From Bradyrhizobium sp. LLZ17 (lineage in GTDB: Bacteria; Pseudomonadota; Alphaproteobacteria; Rhizobiales; Xanthobacteraceae), in assembly GCF_041200145.1 (NCBI RefSeq), contig NZ_CP165734.1, positions 1,364,001 through 1,428,000 on the forward strand: a stretch of DNA of 64,000 nucleotides, written 5' to 3'. The notes beneath the pieces are model-generated. The model worked only from the letters and a program-made list of their open reading frames with translations. It did not search any database and had not been told where the DNA came from. Shown in pieces: positions 47,297 through 56,142 of this stretch (positions within the stretch are counted from its first letter, which is position 1; the number at the start of each line of letters is the position of its first letter). Both the position numbers and the translations under genes were made by a program.

Positions 47297-48487
47297 ATGG
47301 ATTCCTCGCACCCCTCCGAACAGCACGCCGAGACCCGGCTGGTCACCTCCGGCCGCGACACCAAGGCGCAGAAGGGGTTCGTTAATCCGCCGGTTTTTCA
47401 CGGCTCGACCGTGCTCTATCCGACCGCCGAGGACCTGCACGCCCATCGCGGCGAGTTCCAGTACGGCCGCCATGGCACCCCCACCACGCGGGCGTTCCAG
47501 GAGACGATGATGGCGCTGGAGGGTCCGCGATGCGCCGGCGTCGGCATCGCACCGTCCGGCCTGGCGGCGATCTCCACCACCCTGCTCTCGGTCCTGAAGG
47601 CCGGCGACCATCTCCTGGTCTGCGACAACGTCTACCGGCCGTCGCGCAATTTCTGCAACGGCCTGCTCGCCCGCTACGGGGTCGAGACCTCCTATTTCGA
47701 TCCGATGATCGGCGCCGGTATTGAACAGCTATTCAAGCCCAACACGCGCGCGGTGCTGGTCGAAGCGCCGGGATCGCAATCCTTCGAGATGCCGAATATT
47801 CGCGCCATCGCCGATGTCGCGCATGCGCGCGGCGCGCTCGTAATCGACGACAACACCTGGGCCACGCCGCTCTATCACCGCTCGCTCGAACAGGGCGTCG
47901 ACATCAGCATGCAGGCTGCCACCAAATATATCGGCGGCCATTCCGACATCATGTTCGGCACCATCTCGGCCAACGCCAAGGCCTGGCCGCAGATCGCCGA
48001 AGGCATCCGCCTGCTCGGCGTCTGCGCCGGCCCCGACGACGTCTTCCTCGCGCTGCGCGGCTTGCGCACATTGTCGGTGCGGCTTGCGCAGCATCATCGC
48101 TCGGGACTGGACGTGGCGCGCTGGCTCGCAACACGGCCCGAGGTGGCGCGCGTGCTGCATCCGGCGCTGGAGAGCGATCCCGGCCACGCCATCTGGAAAC
48201 GCGACTTCACGGGAGCCTCCGGCCTGTTCAGCATCGTGCTGAAGCCGGCGCCGCAGAAAGCGGTCGATGCCATGCTCGACACGCTCAAGCTGTTCGGCAT
48301 GGGCTTCTCCTGGGGCGGGTTCGAGAGCCTGGTGATTCCCTTCGATTGCGACAGCTATCGCACCGCGACAAAGTGGGCGCCGGGCGGGCCGACGCTGCGG
48401 CTGCATATCGGGCTCGAGAGCGTCGACGATCTCAAGGCCGATCTCGATCGCGGCTTCGCTGCGTTGAAGGCCGCATCAGGTTCCTGA
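47297..48487 (+). CDS. metC: Cystathionine beta-lyase (Cys/Met PLP enzyme)
   Basis: 396 residues from ATG 47297; the frame is open to 47195 without a start signal. A fold-type I PLP enzyme of the trans-sulfuration family: FVNPPVFHGSTVLYPTAEDL, the cofactor-stacking region YGRHGTPTTRAFQE, and the PLP lysine in MQAATKYIGGHSDIMFG. Late SWGGFESLVIPFDC is typical of cystathionine beta-lyase. It would split cystathionine to homocysteine, pyruvate and ammonia. No SAM-riboswitch motif is seen in its leader. Confidence 0.85.
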   Translation: MDSSHPSEQHAETRLVTSGRDTKAQKGFVNPPVFHGSTVLYPTAEDLHAHRGEFQYGRHGTPTTRAFQETMMALEGPRCAGVGIAPSGLAAISTTLLSVLKAGDHLLVCDNVYRPSRNFCNGLLARYGVETSYFDPMIGAGIEQLFKPNTRAVLVEAPGSQSFEMPNIRAIADVAHARGALVIDDNTWATPLYHRSLEQGVDISMQAATKYIGGHSDIMFGTISANAKAWPQIAEGIRLLGVCAGPDDVFLALRGLRTLSVRLAQHHRSGLDVARWLATRPEVARVLHPALESDPGHAIWKRDFTGASGLFSIVLKPAPQKAVDAMLDTLKLFGMGFSWGGFESLVIPFDCDSYRTATKWAPGGPTLRLHIGLESVDDLKADLDRGFAALKAASGS

Positions 48488-48602
48488 CCCGGCCGACTGC
48501 AACGATCCGGCGGCTATCGACGGTTCGCCGGGCTTGACGTATAAGCCAATGGTTATTGCGCCTTGCCCATACTAGTTGCCGGCTGCAAATGGATTTGAAA
48601 GC

Positions 48603-50378
48603 ATGAACGTCCGGGTCGACCGCCGTCTGGCAGCTATCCTTGCCGCCGACGTCGCCGGCTACAGCCGCCTGATGGGCGAGGACGAGGAAGGCACGCTCGC
48701 ACGCCTCAAGAGCTGCCGACATGGGCTCATCGATCCCAAGATCGCTGAACATCGCGGACGCATCGTGAAGACGACCGGGGACGGCATGCTGGTCGAGTTC
48801 GGCAGCGCAGTCGACGCCGTCCGTTGCGCGGTCGAAATCCAGCGCGCCATGGCCAGCGGCTTTGTCGACATGCCCGCCGAAAAGCACATCCAGTTTCGGA
48901 TTGGCATTCACGTCGGCGACATCATCATCGACAGCGACGATATCTTCGGCGACGGCGTCAACATCGCAGCGCGCCTGGAGGGGATTGCCGAGCCCGGCGG
49001 CATTTGCATCTCGGACGATGCCTATCGCCAGATCAGGGGCAAGACCGAGATCGCCTATGACGACATGGGACAGCAGTCGCTCAAAAACATCTCCGAGCCG
49101 ATGCGCGCGTGGCGAGCCCGCCCCGCAGCAGGGGCGACGTCCTCGATGAGGACGTCCGATCGACCGGTTGCCCTGATGCTGCCTGAGAAGCCCTCGATTG
49201 CGGTCCTGCCGTTTACCAATATGAGCGGCGATCCGGAGCAGGAATATTTCGCTGACGGCGTGGTCGAAGACATCATCACGGCCTTGTCGCGCATGAACTG
49301 GCTGTTCGTCATCGCGCGCAATTCGAGCTTCACCTACAAGGGGAAGGCCGTCGACATCAAGCAGGTCGGCCGCGAACTCGGCGTCCGCTATGTGCTGGAA
49401 GGCAGCGTGCGCAAAGCCGGCAACAAGGTGCGCATTACCGGACAGCTGATCGACGCCTCGAACGGAGCGCATTTGTGGGCAGACCGGTTCGATGGCGCGC
49501 TCGAAGACGTCTTCGAACTCCAGGACGAGGTGACAACGAGCGTCATCGGCGCCATTGCGCCGAAGCTCGAGCAGGCCGAGATCGAGCGCGCCAGGCGCAA
49601 GCCGACGGACAAGCTTGCCGCGTACGACTATTATCTGCACGGGATGGCGAACATCTATCAGGGGACGAAAGACGCCAATCTCGACGCCCTGCAGAACTTC
49701 CAGCGTGCCACGGAAATCGATCCCAACTTCGCAACCGCTCACGGCATGAGCGCATATTGCTATGTGTGGCGCAAGGCGAATGGCTGGGTCACAGAAACCA
49801 AGCAGGAAACCGCCGCGGCCGAAGTCGCGGCAAGAAAAGCCGCTAGGCTGGGTCTCGATGACGCGATCGCGCTCGCCCAGGCGGGCTTCGCCCTGGCATT
49901 CGTTGCCGCCAATCTTGACGATGGCGCCGCGCTCATCGATCGGGCGCTGAACCTCAACCCAAATCTTGCGGCGGCCTGGCGCTTCAGCGGATATGTCCGG
50001 GTGTTTCTTGGGAACCCCGATCTCGCGATCGAGCATCTCGAACGCGCGATACGGCTGAGCCCGCTCGACCCATTGATCTTCATCGTCCAGAACGGGATCG
50101 TGCTGGCCCACTTCTTTGCCGGACGCTACGAGGAGGCGCTGGACTGGGCTCAGCGCGCGCTTCGGCAGAATCCGAACTACGCCGCAGCGCTGATTATGGC
50201 GGCGGTCAGCGGCGCGCTGGCCGGACGCAACGAGGATCGGGACAAAGCCGTCGCCCGGCTGCGCGAGCTCGACCCGCAGGTCCGGATCGCCAATTTCGCA
50301 AATGTGTGGCCTTTGCGACGCGCTGGGGACCATGCCGCCTTCGAACAAGGCCTACGTCTGACGGGTCTGCCTTCATAA
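48603..50378 (+). CDS. Class III adenylate/guanylate cyclase with TPR domain
   Basis: 591 residues from ATG 48603. Residues ~5-175 form the cyclase homology domain, with metal-binding aspartates in LAADVAGYSRLM and TTGDGMLVEF and the conserved FGDGVNIAARLEGIAEPGGI. Residues ~200-320 carry the TolB-like segment SIAVLPFTNMSGDPEQEYFA, and the C-terminal half is tetratricopeptide repeats (YYLHGMANIYQGTKDANLDA, FQRATEIDPNFATAHGM). No membrane segment, so it should be cytoplasmic. This cyclase-TolB-TPR fusion is abundant in rhizobia; the signal it senses is unknown. Confidence 0.9.
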   Translation: MNVRVDRRLAAILAADVAGYSRLMGEDEEGTLARLKSCRHGLIDPKIAEHRGRIVKTTGDGMLVEFGSAVDAVRCAVEIQRAMASGFVDMPAEKHIQFRIGIHVGDIIIDSDDIFGDGVNIAARLEGIAEPGGICISDDAYRQIRGKTEIAYDDMGQQSLKNISEPMRAWRARPAAGATSSMRTSDRPVALMLPEKPSIAVLPFTNMSGDPEQEYFADGVVEDIITALSRMNWLFVIARNSSFTYKGKAVDIKQVGRELGVRYVLEGSVRKAGNKVRITGQLIDASNGAHLWADRFDGALEDVFELQDEVTTSVIGAIAPKLEQAEIERARRKPTDKLAAYDYYLHGMANIYQGTKDANLDALQNFQRATEIDPNFATAHGMSAYCYVWRKANGWVTETKQETAAAEVAARKAARLGLDDAIALAQAGFALAFVAANLDDGAALIDRALNLNPNLAAAWRFSGYVRVFLGNPDLAIEHLERAIRLSPLDPLIFIVQNGIVLAHFFAGRYEEALDWAQRALRQNPNYAAALIMAAVSGALAGRNEDRDKAVARLRELDPQVRIANFANVWPLRRAGDHAAFEQGLRLTGLPS

Positions 50379-50490
50379 CCGGCATGCATGCCTCCGGCAC
50401 GGGCACGCTGAAACTTCTTCCGAAGAAAATGATTGATCGCCAGTCGTTTGGCGCTAGCCTGACCCCTCGACTCCAATCCGGACACGGAGC

Positions 50491-52183
50491 ATGGGAACGT
50501 TGGTTCTGCTCGATCTGATGGGCGGCGTGGCGCTGTTGCTGTGGGGCCTTCACATGGTCCACAGCGGGATTCTGCGCGCCTTCGGCCCTGACCTCCGTCG
50601 CCTCCTTGGCAAGGCGTTGAGCAACCGCTTCAGCGCCTTTGCCGCCGGTCTCGGGCTGACGGCGCTGCTCCAGAGCAGCACGGCGACCGCGCTGCTCACC
50701 AGCTCTTTCGCCGCGGAGGGCCTGCTGAGCCTCGTTGCCGCGCTCGCCATTATGCTCGGCGCCAATGTCGGCACCACGCTGATCGTGCAGGTGCTGTCAT
50801 TCAACATCGCAGCCGTCGCGCCGGTGCTGTTCGTGCTTGGGCTCGTCGCCTTCCGCTCGGGGCGCGCGTTCGCGGATCAAGGATATCGGCCGAGTCTGCA
50901 TCGGCCTCGGCCTGATGCTGCTGTCGCTGCACATCCTGCTCGACACGCTGGCCCCCGCGGAGAACGCGCCCGGCGTCCGCGTCGTCATGGCGGCGATCAC
51001 CGGCGATCCGGTTCTGTGCATCGTCATTGCCGCGCTCGTCACCTGGGCCGTGCATTCGAGCGTCGCCAGCGTGCTGCTGATCATGTCGCTGGCCTATTCG
51101 CAGTTCATCACCCCCTACGCGGCTCTCGCATTGGTGCTCGGCGCCAATCTCGGCAGCGCCATCAACCCTGTGTTCGAAGGCGCCAGGCGCGACGATCCCG
51201 CCAGCTATCGGCTGCCGCTCGGCAACCTCATCAATCGCGTGGTCGGGATCGTGCTCGTGCTGCCGTTCCTGAGCGGGATCGCCGCCCACATGCAGGCCTG
51301 GCAGCCGGATCTCGCCAGGATGACAGCGGCCTTCCACATCGCGTTCAATGTCGGCACGGCCGTCGTCTTCATCGGTCTGCTCGACGCCATGTCGCGACTG
51401 TTGACGAGACTGCTGCCCGATCGCGTGCAGGAGACCGATCCGGCCCGTCCACGCTATCTCGACGAGACCGCGCTGGACACGCCGTCACTGGCGCTGGCCG
51501 ATGCCGCCCGCGAGGCGTTGCGCATGGGCGACCTCGTCGAGGTCATGCTGCGCAAGGTGATGGCCGCGATGATGACGGGCGACCGCACCCTCGTCGACCA
51601 GGTCTCGCGGATGGACAATGTCGTCGACAGTCTCGACGAGGCGATCAAGCTCTATTTGACGAAGCTGACGCGGGGCAGCCTCGACGAGAGCGAGGGCCGC
51701 CGCGCGATGGAGATCATCTCCTTTGCCATCAACCTCGAGCATATCGGCGACATCATCGACAAGAATCTGAGCGAGCTTGCGACCAAGAAGATCAAGCGCC
51801 GCTTCCAGTTCTCACCGGAAGGCGCCGAAGAACTTGCCGCCTTCCACAAGCGCACGATGGATTCGCTGCGGATCGCCTTCGGCGTGTTCATGTCGGGCGA
51901 CGCCAACGAGGCCCGCAAGCTGCTGGTGGAGAAGACCGCGCTGAAGAACACCGAGCTTGCCGCAGTCGAGCGCCATCTCGACCGCCTGCGCGAGGGTCGC
52001 CCCGAAACCATCGAAACCACTTCGCTGCATCTGGACGTGCTGCGCGATTTGCGCCGCATCCACTCGCACATCTGCTCGGTCGCCTATCCGGTACTGGATG
52101 CGGCGGGCGAGCCCTATCGCAGGCCCGAGGCGGAGGCGACCGCCCTGCCCGCACCCGGCGCGGCCTCGGCGCTGCCGCGCTAA
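50491..52183 (+). pseudogene. Na/Pi cotransporter family protein, frameshifted
   Basis: With one base removed from the four-G run at 50859-50862 the gene reads as 563 residues. It has the two NptA-type repeats with their QSS motifs (ALLQSSTATALLTSSFAAEG and AVHSSVASVLLIMSL), GANVGTTLIVQVL, and a C-terminal PhoU-like domain (EVMLRKVMAAMMTGDRTLVD, INLEHIGDIIDKNL). Such proteins couple phosphate uptake to sodium. As sequenced, the first ~125 residues and the rest lie in different frames, possibly by sequencing error. Confidence 0.85.
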
Positions 52184-52368
52184 TCAGTCAGATGCAGTGG
52201 TCGTCGCGGTCACCCTGCCTGATGATCGTATCATGCCAGTGTTTTGCCCGACGCGTCAAACTGATTTCGTAAAATCAGCAACACCATTGCCAGCCCGGGG
52301 CTACTGTGCATGGGGTTGTTTTCGACATTTTTTGTCGATCTCCATCCAAGCCTCGGTCCAACCCGGGA

Positions 52369-52707
52369 TCAGCGCTCCAGCGTCTTCGAGGCGCGGCTGC
52401 GGTTCTTGACGATCAGCATGATGTTCCGAATATAGATGATGGTCGCCAGCGCCTGCCCGAGAATGATGACGGGCTCGCGCTTGACGATGCCGTAGACCAG
52501 CGTCATCAGCCCGCCGCCCATCGAGCAGAACCAGAACGCCATCGGCACCACGCTGTTGCCGGCGCGCTCGCTCGCAATCCACTGCACCAGGAAGCGCGCG
52601 GTGAAGAACAGCTGTGCGACCAGGCCGAACGCAAGCCAGAAGTCGAATTTGGCGACGAAGACATCGTAGAGATAATTGTTCAGCGCCTGACCGTATTGGA
52701 TGATCAC
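52369..52707 (-). CDS. LAB_N-domain (lipid A biosynthesis N-terminal) membrane protein
   Basis: 112 residues from GTG 52707, overlapping the glycosyltransferase stop (GTGA); a longer frame to 52761 runs into that gene. Three hydrophobic segments with the domain's hallmark FFTARFLVQWIASERAGNSV and PMAFWFCSMGGGLMTLVYGI. Short LAB_N proteins are found beside GT2 and ArnT-like genes and are suspected to flip or pass polyprenyl-linked sugars. Last gene of the envelope-sugar operon. Confidence 0.8.
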   Translation of the reverse strand: MIIQYGQALNNYLYDVFVAKFDFWLAFGLVAQLFFTARFLVQWIASERAGNSVVPMAFWFCSMGGGLMTLVYGIVKREPVIILGQALATIIYIRNIMLIVKNRSRASKTLER

Positions 52708-53438
52708 GCATTCACCTCGCTCACGTCCGGTGTCGGCTTCTTGCGGCGGATCAGCCACCACACGCCGGCGAGATCCATGATTCCGATCCAGAGCCGGTCG
52801 AAGAAGCCGTAATTCGACACGCCGGAATGGCGCGGCCGGTCGATCACGTCGACATAGGCGATCTCGTAGCCCTCGCGACGCACCAGCGCCGGCAGAAACC
52901 GATGCAGCCCGTCGAAATAGGGCAGCATCAGGAACACCTCGCGCCGGAACGCCTTCAGGCCGCAGCCGGTGTCGCGGGTGCCGTCCTTCAGGATCGCCCC
53001 GCGCACGCCATTGGCGATGCGCGACTGGAACTTCTTGAAGCCGGTGTCCTTGCGTCCGATCCGCTGGCCGGCGGCGAGCCCGACGCGGGCTCCGTTCTCG
53101 ACCGCCGCAATGAGGTCCGGCAGGAAGGCCGGGTTGTTCTGGCCGTCGCCGTCGAGCGTCGCCACGATCGCGCCGCGCGCCGCCCGCACGCCGCTGCGTA
53201 CCGCCGCCGACTGACCGCTCGATCTGGCGTGGCGCAGCTGCCGCAGATTGTCGCGTTGCTTCATGATGGCCGCGAGCCGTTCACCGGTCGCGTCGGTCGA
53301 GCCGTCATTGACGTAGATGATTTCATAGGCCCAGCGGCCATCGAGCGCCGCGCTGATCTCTGCGATCAGTGGCGCGATGTTGTCGGCTTCGTTGCGCACG
53401 GGAACGACGATGGAAACCGAAGGCTGGGACGTCGACAA
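52704..53438 (-). CDS. GT2 glycosyltransferase, polyprenyl-phosphate sugar synthase type
   Basis: About 244 residues if TTG 53438 is the start; the frame is open to 53615 over the PAP2 gene and TTG 53528 is also possible, so the start is uncertain. The GT-A fold is clear: VSIVVPVRNEADNIAPLIAE, YVNDGSTDATGERL, the DxD-type TLDGDGQNNP, and FRREVFLMLPYFDGLHRFLP. It ends in WWLIRRKK without the two C-terminal helices of ArnC, like soluble Dpm1-type enzymes. It would load a sugar onto undecaprenyl phosphate for the ArnT-like transferase in the same cluster. Confidence 0.85.
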   Translation of the reverse strand: MSTSQPSVSIVVPVRNEADNIAPLIAEISAALDGRWAYEIIYVNDGSTDATGERLAAIMKQRDNLRQLRHARSSGQSAAVRSGVRAARGAIVATLDGDGQNNPAFLPDLIAAVENGARVGLAAGQRIGRKDTGFKKFQSRIANGVRGAILKDGTRDTGCGLKAFRREVFLMLPYFDGLHRFLPALVRREGYEIAYVDVIDRPRHSGVSNYGFFDRLWIGIMDLAGVWWLIRRKKPTPDVSEVNA

Positions 53439-53502
53439 ATCGAAGCTCGTGGTTGGAATTGGCCCGCCCTCAGGAACCGGCGGCCCCGGCAGGCAGCCGC
53501 TT

Positions 53503-54348
53503 TTATGGGGCGGATGCCCCGCGGGCAACCCTTTTGAGACGGCCGCCGACCGCCTCGGGAAGCGGCACAATGGTGCCGTCGGCGCGGATCGCAAAACCGA
53601 GCCGGCGAGCCGCAAACCAGTAGCGGACCGCCATGGCGCTGACGATGCCGACCAGGGCGCCGGCCACGACGTCGCTCGGGTGGTGCGCGAGCAACACCAG
53701 TCGCGTCAGCAGGATCACGATCGCGTAAGTGAACATGAACACGCGCAGCCGCGGCCAGAGCGCGGAGACCGCAAACGCCAGCGCGAACGCCGTGACCGCG
53801 TGCGCGGACGGCAGGCTGAAATAGGCCTCCGTTCCCTGGAATGGAACGAAGTTGAACGGGTTGGCCTTGCCGCCCACGAACGGCCGGCCGCGCCCGATGG
53901 CGAATTTCAGGATTTCGGCTGTGAACACCGCCACGGCAACGGACAGAAACAGAAACTGCAGCCGCGTGCCGAGCCCCAGCAGCACCGCACGGCGGGTGCC
54001 GTGCAGCCCCGCCGCAACAAGCGCCACGATCACGAGCGCCGCGGCCAGCACCACCAGCACATACTCGTCCTTGCCGAAATCGGTGAGGATCCGGATCGGC
54101 CACAGGCCGGGCGTGCCGCGCGCCGGCATCAACTCGATCTCGGTCAGATCGAAGGCGAGCATGAGCGCGATGACCAGGGCGGCGCCGGCCACGCTGAGCC
54201 AGAGCGAATGCCGCGCCAGTTTTCGCGCAGCCTCGGAGCGGCGCGAATGCGAGGGCGCGCGCACGAGCTGCGCCAGCGCGCCGCCCGCGACGGCGAGCAG
54301 TTGCGCGGGGTAGCGCGCGCGCGGCGCGATCTCGGTGGGAGCCGGCAT
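53503..54348 (-). CDS. PAP2-family membrane phosphatase
   Basis: 281 residues with five to six membrane segments. The three PAP2 motifs are present: KFAIGRGRPF, SLPSAHAVTA (PSAH in place of PSGH) and RLVLLAHHPSDVVAG. Starts two bases before the stop of the ArnT-like gene. PAP2 phosphatases recycle polyprenyl phosphates or remove lipid A phosphates (LpxE type), and either would fit this cluster. Confidence 0.85.
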   Translation of the reverse strand: MPAPTEIAPRARYPAQLLAVAGGALAQLVRAPSHSRRSEAARKLARHSLWLSVAGAALVIALMLAFDLTEIELMPARGTPGLWPIRILTDFGKDEYVLVVLAAALVIVALVAAGLHGTRRAVLLGLGTRLQFLFLSVAVAVFTAEILKFAIGRGRPFVGGKANPFNFVPFQGTEAYFSLPSAHAVTAFALAFAVSALWPRLRVFMFTYAIVILLTRLVLLAHHPSDVVAGALVGIVSAMAVRYWFAARRLGFAIRADGTIVPLPEAVGGRLKRVARGASAP

Positions 54349-54349
54349 C

Positions 54350-56092
54350 CTACTCGGTGCCTTCGGAGCGGAAGATCGAGATCGAGATCGCGCGCCCTTG
54401 CGAGAAATTATAGCCGTCGATGCGCGCGCCGACCTTGTAGCGCAGCCCGATCGCCTCGGCGCGCTGCACGAAGCTGCGCTCGGAACGCTGCTCGATCAGT
54501 GCGAAACGGCAGCTCCCCTGCCGCAGGAAGTCGGCCGCGCCAGAACCGTCGGTGAGCAGCGTCGAGGTGCCGGTCAGGAACACCAGGCTTGGCTCGTGAT
54601 AGCCGGCCGCGGCCGCCTTCGGCCCGACACAGGTGACGTTGCGCAGGGCGCGCGCGATCTCGATGCTCGGAAACAATGGCGTCAGCGACGGCAGCACGAT
54701 GCCGTAGACCACGACCGCCAGCATCAGCGCCGCCACCAGCGCGTTGAGCACCGAGCGCTCGGCGCGGTTGTTGTCGTAGAGCCACCAGGCGAACAGGCCG
54801 AAGATCAGCGAGGCCGCGATGAACGGCCATGCCACGAAGGCCGGCTGCCGCGTCAGCATGACCGCGCCGACCACCGCGATGATCGAGGCCGCCGCGGGAA
54901 TCGCGAACCACCAGGCCGAGCCGCGCATCAGCCACGACCGCGACAGCACGCGCCGCTCCAGCGCGCCGACGGTGAGGATCGCGATCGCGGGGTACAGCGG
55001 CAGCACATAATGCGGCAGCTTGGTCAGCACCGCCTCGAACACGATCCAGGACGGGATCAGCCAGGCCAGCAGGAATTGCGCACCAGGTTCGCGCCGGGCC
55101 CGCCACACCGCCGGCGCCGCCATGGCCGCGAGCGGCGCGCCCGGCCAGAACGTGATCCAGAACAGCGCCAGGTACACGCCTGGCGGGGCGCCATGGGATT
55201 CCTGCGCGCCGATCTTGCTCAGCATGTCGCCGCCGACGGAATCGGCGAAAAAGGCGTCGCCCGCGCGCCAGAAGATCGCGATGAACCAGGGCAGCACCAG
55301 CACCAGCATCCACATCAGGCCCCAGACCGGGCGCAGCCGCCACAGCCACGAGGCATCGCGGTCCTGGATCGCGAGCACGACGATGGTGAGCCCCGCGAAC
55401 ATCAGGATCAGCGGTCCCTTGATCAGGATGCCGACGGCAAGCGCCGTCCAGAAGATCGCGGGCCAGCTCCAGGGCGGACGCGCCTCGTCTTCGGCGCGCT
55501 GCCAGGACAGATAGGCCCGCGCCATCGCGCCCATCGCCGCGGTGACGCAGAACAGCAGCATCGCGTCGGTTTTCGCGAGCCGCGCCTCGACGCCGAGCAG
55601 CACGGAGGCGCACATCAGGAGCGCGGCAAGGACCGCGGCGCGGCGCGTGACGAAGCCAAGTGCGGTCCAATAGGTCATGAGCACGGCGCCGATCGCGCCG
55701 ATCAGCGATGGCAGCCGATAGACCCAGATCCGCAATTCGGCTTTCGGCAGTTTGAGCGCCGAGGCGATTTCGACCGCGGCGGATTGCAGCCAATAGATGC
55801 CGACCGGCTTCTTGTAGCGGACGTCCTCCTGGAAGCGGATGTCGACATAGTCGCCGCTCTCGACCATCTGCTTGGTGGCCTGGGCAAAGCGCGCCTCGTC
55901 GCGGTCAACGGGCGGGATGGTGAAGAAGCCCGGCAGGAACAGCAGCAACGCGCACAGCACAAGAAACGCAACCGCGCGGGCGTGGCTTGCGGTCGCGATG
56001 TCGAGCATCAGCAGGAGCCGGCTGCCCGGATTTACGGGCGATTTCGGCTCGCGCGGCGCTCCAAAACGGGGGCTGGGATAGGTCTCGGCCAT
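54350..56092 (-). CDS. ArnT-like (GT39) glycosyltransferase
   Basis: 580 residues with about 12 hydrophobic segments. The first periplasmic loop carries the acidic motif PPVDRDEARFAQATKQMVES and the family's KKPVGIYWLQSAAV. GT39/83 enzymes such as ArnT and the rhizobial Rgt proteins take a sugar from a polyprenyl carrier and add it to lipid A or core in the periplasm. With the GT2, LAB_N and PAP2 genes downstream it forms a candidate lipid A or hopanoid decoration unit. Confidence 0.85.
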   Translation of the reverse strand: MAETYPSPRFGAPREPKSPVNPGSRLLLMLDIATASHARAVAFLVLCALLLFLPGFFTIPPVDRDEARFAQATKQMVESGDYVDIRFQEDVRYKKPVGIYWLQSAAVEIASALKLPKAELRIWVYRLPSLIGAIGAVLMTYWTALGFVTRRAAVLAALLMCASVLLGVEARLAKTDAMLLFCVTAAMGAMARAYLSWQRAEDEARPPWSWPAIFWTALAVGILIKGPLILMFAGLTIVVLAIQDRDASWLWRLRPVWGLMWMLVLVLPWFIAIFWRAGDAFFADSVGGDMLSKIGAQESHGAPPGVYLALFWITFWPGAPLAAMAAPAVWRARREPGAQFLLAWLIPSWIVFEAVLTKLPHYVLPLYPAIAILTVGALERRVLSRSWLMRGSAWWFAIPAAASIIAVVGAVMLTRQPAFVAWPFIAASLIFGLFAWWLYDNNRAERSVLNALVAALMLAVVVYGIVLPSLTPLFPSIEIARALRNVTCVGPKAAAAGYHEPSLVFLTGTSTLLTDGSGAADFLRQGSCRFALIEQRSERSFVQRAEAIGLRYKVGARIDGYNFSQGRAISISIFRSEGTE

Positions 56093-56142
56093 TGGTTCCG
56101 CTTACGATGAAACCGCCATGGCCACAACCGCTTAAGGCAAGG

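Noticed and set aside
53377..56110. Long rightward frames opposite the PAP2 and ArnT-like genes
   Set aside because: Charged, low-complexity antisense frames; the leftward genes have clear motifs.
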